A stretch of 64,000 nt of DNA, taken from positions 1,480,501 to 1,544,500 of the forward strand of contig NZ_AP018724.1 of assembly GCF_004001245.1 (NCBI RefSeq), read 5' to 3'. Under the pieces are notes generated by a model. The model made no database searches and was not told the origin of the DNA. It worked only from the letters and a program-made list of their open reading frames with translations. Positions 62,580 through 64,000 of this stretch are shown here, piece by piece. Position numbers and translations under genes: made by a program. Each line of letters starts with the position of its first letter. Positions within the stretch are counted from its first letter, which is position 1. The stretch is from Sulfurivermis fontis (GTDB lineage Bacteria; Pseudomonadota; Gammaproteobacteria; Thiohalomonadales; Thiohalomonadaceae).

Positions 62580-64000
62580 CGCGCCGCCTGCGCCACCATG
62601 TCCAGGGCCAGCGCCTCCGCCACCTTGATGCCGTCCACCGCAGCCGACAGGATGCCGCCGGCATAACCGGCACCCTCGCCGGCCGGATACAGCCCACGCA
62701 CATTGAGACTCTGCAAGGTGACATCGTCGCGCCGGATACGGATCGGTGAGGAGGTGCGCGTCTCCACGCCGGTGAGCACGGCATCGGCGCGGGCAAAACC
62801 GCGGATCTGTTTCTCGAAGGCCAGGAGCGCCTCGCGCAGTGCCGCGATGGCGTAGTCCGGCAGGGCGCTGCTCAGGTCGGTAAGATGCACGCCCGGCGTG
62901 TAGGACGGCTGCACCTCGCCGAAGGCGGTCGACGGCCGCCCGGCGAGGAAATCGCCCACCAGTTGCCCCGGCGCCTGATAGTTGCGCCCGCCCAGCTCGA
63001 AGGCGCGCGCCTCCAGCTGTTCCTGCAGGGCGATACCGGCCAGCGGATCGCCGGGGTAGTCCCGCTCCGGCGTGATACCGACCACGACGGCGCTGTTGGC
63101 GTTGCGCTCGGCGCGCGAATACTGGCTCATGCCATTGGTCACCACATGCCCTTCTTCCGAGGTGGCGGCCACCACCTGGCCGCCGGGGCACATGCAGAAG
63201 CTGTATACCGTGCGACCATTCTTGCAATGATGTACCAGCTTGTAATCGGCGGCCCCCAGCGCCGGATGGCCGGCCTGCGGACCGAAACGGCAACGGTCGA
63301 TCATCGACTGCGGGTGCTCGATGCGAAAGCCGATGGAGAACGGTTTGGCCTCGATATACACGCCACGGCGATGCAGCATACGGAAGGTATCGCGCGCACT
63401 GTGGCCGATGGCGAGGATCACATGGTCGGCAGCAACGCGCTCGCCGGTGGACAATAGCAGCCCCTTGATCGCGCCATCGGTGATTTCCACGTCGTCGACG
63501 CGGCTGTTGAAACGGAACTCGCCACCCAGCGCCTCGATGCTGGCACGGATCTTTTCCACCATGCTCACCAGGCGGAAGGTGCCGATGTGCGGCTTGCTGA
63601 TATAGAGGATTTCCTCCGGCGCACCGGCCGCAACGAACTCGGTGAGCACCTTGCGCCCCAGATGGCGCGGATCCTTGATGCCGCTGTGCAGCTTGCCGTC
63701 GGAGAAGGTGCCCGCCCCGCCCTCGCCGAACTGCACGTTGGACTCGGGGTTGAGCTTCCCTTCGCGCCACAGCGCCCAGGTGTCCTTGGTGCGCTCGCGT
63801 ACCGGTTTGCCGCGCTCGAGGATGATGGGGCGAAACCCCATCTGCGCCAGAAGCAGGCCGGCCATGAAGCCGCACGGCCCGGTACCGACCACCACCGGGC
63901 GGGTGGCAAGGCGTGGCGGAGCCTGCGTGACGAACTGATAGGTGGTGTCAGGTGCTGGATTGACGTGGGGGTCGGCATGAAATTTCTGCAACAACGCCGC
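62576..64000 (-). CDS. FAD-dependent oxidoreductase, 5' end outside window
   Basis: An open frame entering from the right edge; about 474 codons are visible. The FAD-binding motif VVVGTGPCGFMAGLLLAQMG is followed by FRPIILERG, GEGGAGTFSDGKL, a second nucleotide segment HVILAIGHSARDTF and the C-terminal GLYPAGEGAGYAGGILSAAVDGIKVAEA. It belongs to a family of predicted dehydrogenases (YhiN/HI0933-like, about 530 aa) whose N-terminal ~70 residues, here missing, precede the HADPHVNPAPDT segment. The substrate is unknown. The visible TTG at 63994 is not the start. Confidence 0.88.
   Translation of the reverse strand, partial: AALLQKFHADPHVNPAPDTTYQFVTQAPPRLATRPVVVGTGPCGFMAGLLLAQMGFRPIILERGKPVRERTKDTWALWREGKLNPESNVQFGEGGAGTFSDGKLHSGIKDPRHLGRKVLTEFVAAGAPEEILYISKPHIGTFRLVSMVEKIRASIEALGGEFRFNSRVDDVEITDGAIKGLLLSTGERVAADHVILAIGHSARDTFRMLHRRGVYIEAKPFSIGFRIEHPQSMIDRCRFGPQAGHPALGAADYKLVHHCKNGRTVYSFCMCPGGQVVAATSEEGHVVTNGMSQYSRAERNANSAVVVGITPERDYPGDPLAGIALQEQLEARAFELGGRNYQAPGQLVGDFLAGRPSTAFGEVQPSYTPGVHLTDLSSALPDYAIAALREALLAFEKQIRGFARADAVLTGVETRTSSPIRIRRDDVTLQSLNVRGLYPAGEGAGYAGGILSAAVDGIKVAEALALDMVAQAAR

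Noticed and set aside
61797-63875. Apparent 692-aa fusion protein on the minus strand
   Set aside because: Only the last 260 residues (from 62579) are a real methyltransferase. The upstream part is an out-of-frame reading of the FAD oxidoreductase gene, which has intact motifs.

Overview
The window looks like a chromosomal segment of a GC-rich, chemolithotrophic, sulfur-oxidising gammaproteobacterium of the Chromatiales/Thiotrichales type. The main evidence is a near-complete oxidative (reverse) dissimilatory sulfite reductase operon, dsrABEFHCMKLJOP-(trpD2)-NR, at 7866-21759. It includes dsrEFH and dsrL, which mark the oxidising version of the pathway. The housekeeping genes (pilZ-holB-tmk, uvrC-pgsA-tRNA-Gly/Cys/Leu, ppsA/ppsR, rnf, rsmJ, dusC, nagZ) are also arranged in gammaproteobacterial fashion. 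I did not try to name a genus.

Layout. 1-4145 (minus strand): a CHASE2-domain protein cut by the window edge, a TatD-type DNase, PilZ, DNA polymerase III delta prime, thymidylate kinase and an unrecognised 189-aa protein. A perfect 19-bp palindrome separates the last of these from a divergent conserved gene (4254-5297). 5345-7335 (minus) is a compact four-gene unit: a 59-aa protein, a 238-aa helical protein, a Cas6/Cmx6-like RNA-binding protein and a DsrC paralogue with no cysteine at all. It runs divergently from dsrA across about 530 bp of AT-rich, probably regulatory DNA. I regard this unit as the most likely undescribed system here. 7866-21759 is the dsr operon, and 21893-24207 is a NarX/NarL-like two-component system whose kinase has a cysteine-bearing GAF domain. 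24204-24947 is csiV-like.

24958-29945 (minus) is a seven-gene unit: CYTH phosphatase, L,D-transpeptidase, lipoprotein, NagZ, MscS channel, hypoxanthine phosphoribosyltransferase and methylthioinosine phosphorylase, i.e. peptidoglycan recycling and purine salvage. 30115-41000 is mixed housekeeping: cupin, dusC, rlmD, PolB-like exonuclease, cysM, a stand-alone Hpt protein, class I fructose-bisphosphate aldolase, a second L,D-transpeptidase, an HD-GYP phosphodiesterase, rsmJ and a CysB-like LysR regulator. It carries two inverted 153-bp copies of an IS5-type MITE made of five hairpins. Each copy has a 4-bp YTAR target duplication, and differences between the copies are compensated across the stems.

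41020-55229 is an energy and carbon block: rnfB, a giant 1642-aa pyruvate:ferredoxin oxidoreductase with its own C-terminal ferredoxin domain, rnfCDGEA, a small Cys-rich NqrM-like protein, PEP synthase and its PpsR regulator. Together these could link ferredoxin reduction at the Rnf pump to pyruvate and PEP synthesis. 55320-59092 (minus) holds tRNA-Leu, tRNA-Cys, tRNA-Gly, pgsA, uvrC, a GacA/UvrY response regulator and tRNA-Ser. 59250-64000 holds a Bax-inhibitor-1 protein, a DUF482 GNAT, aat, a SpoU-family methyltransferase and a FAD-dependent oxidoreductase that runs off the right edge.

All functional names are read from sequence motifs, gene order and family knowledge. No database search was run.
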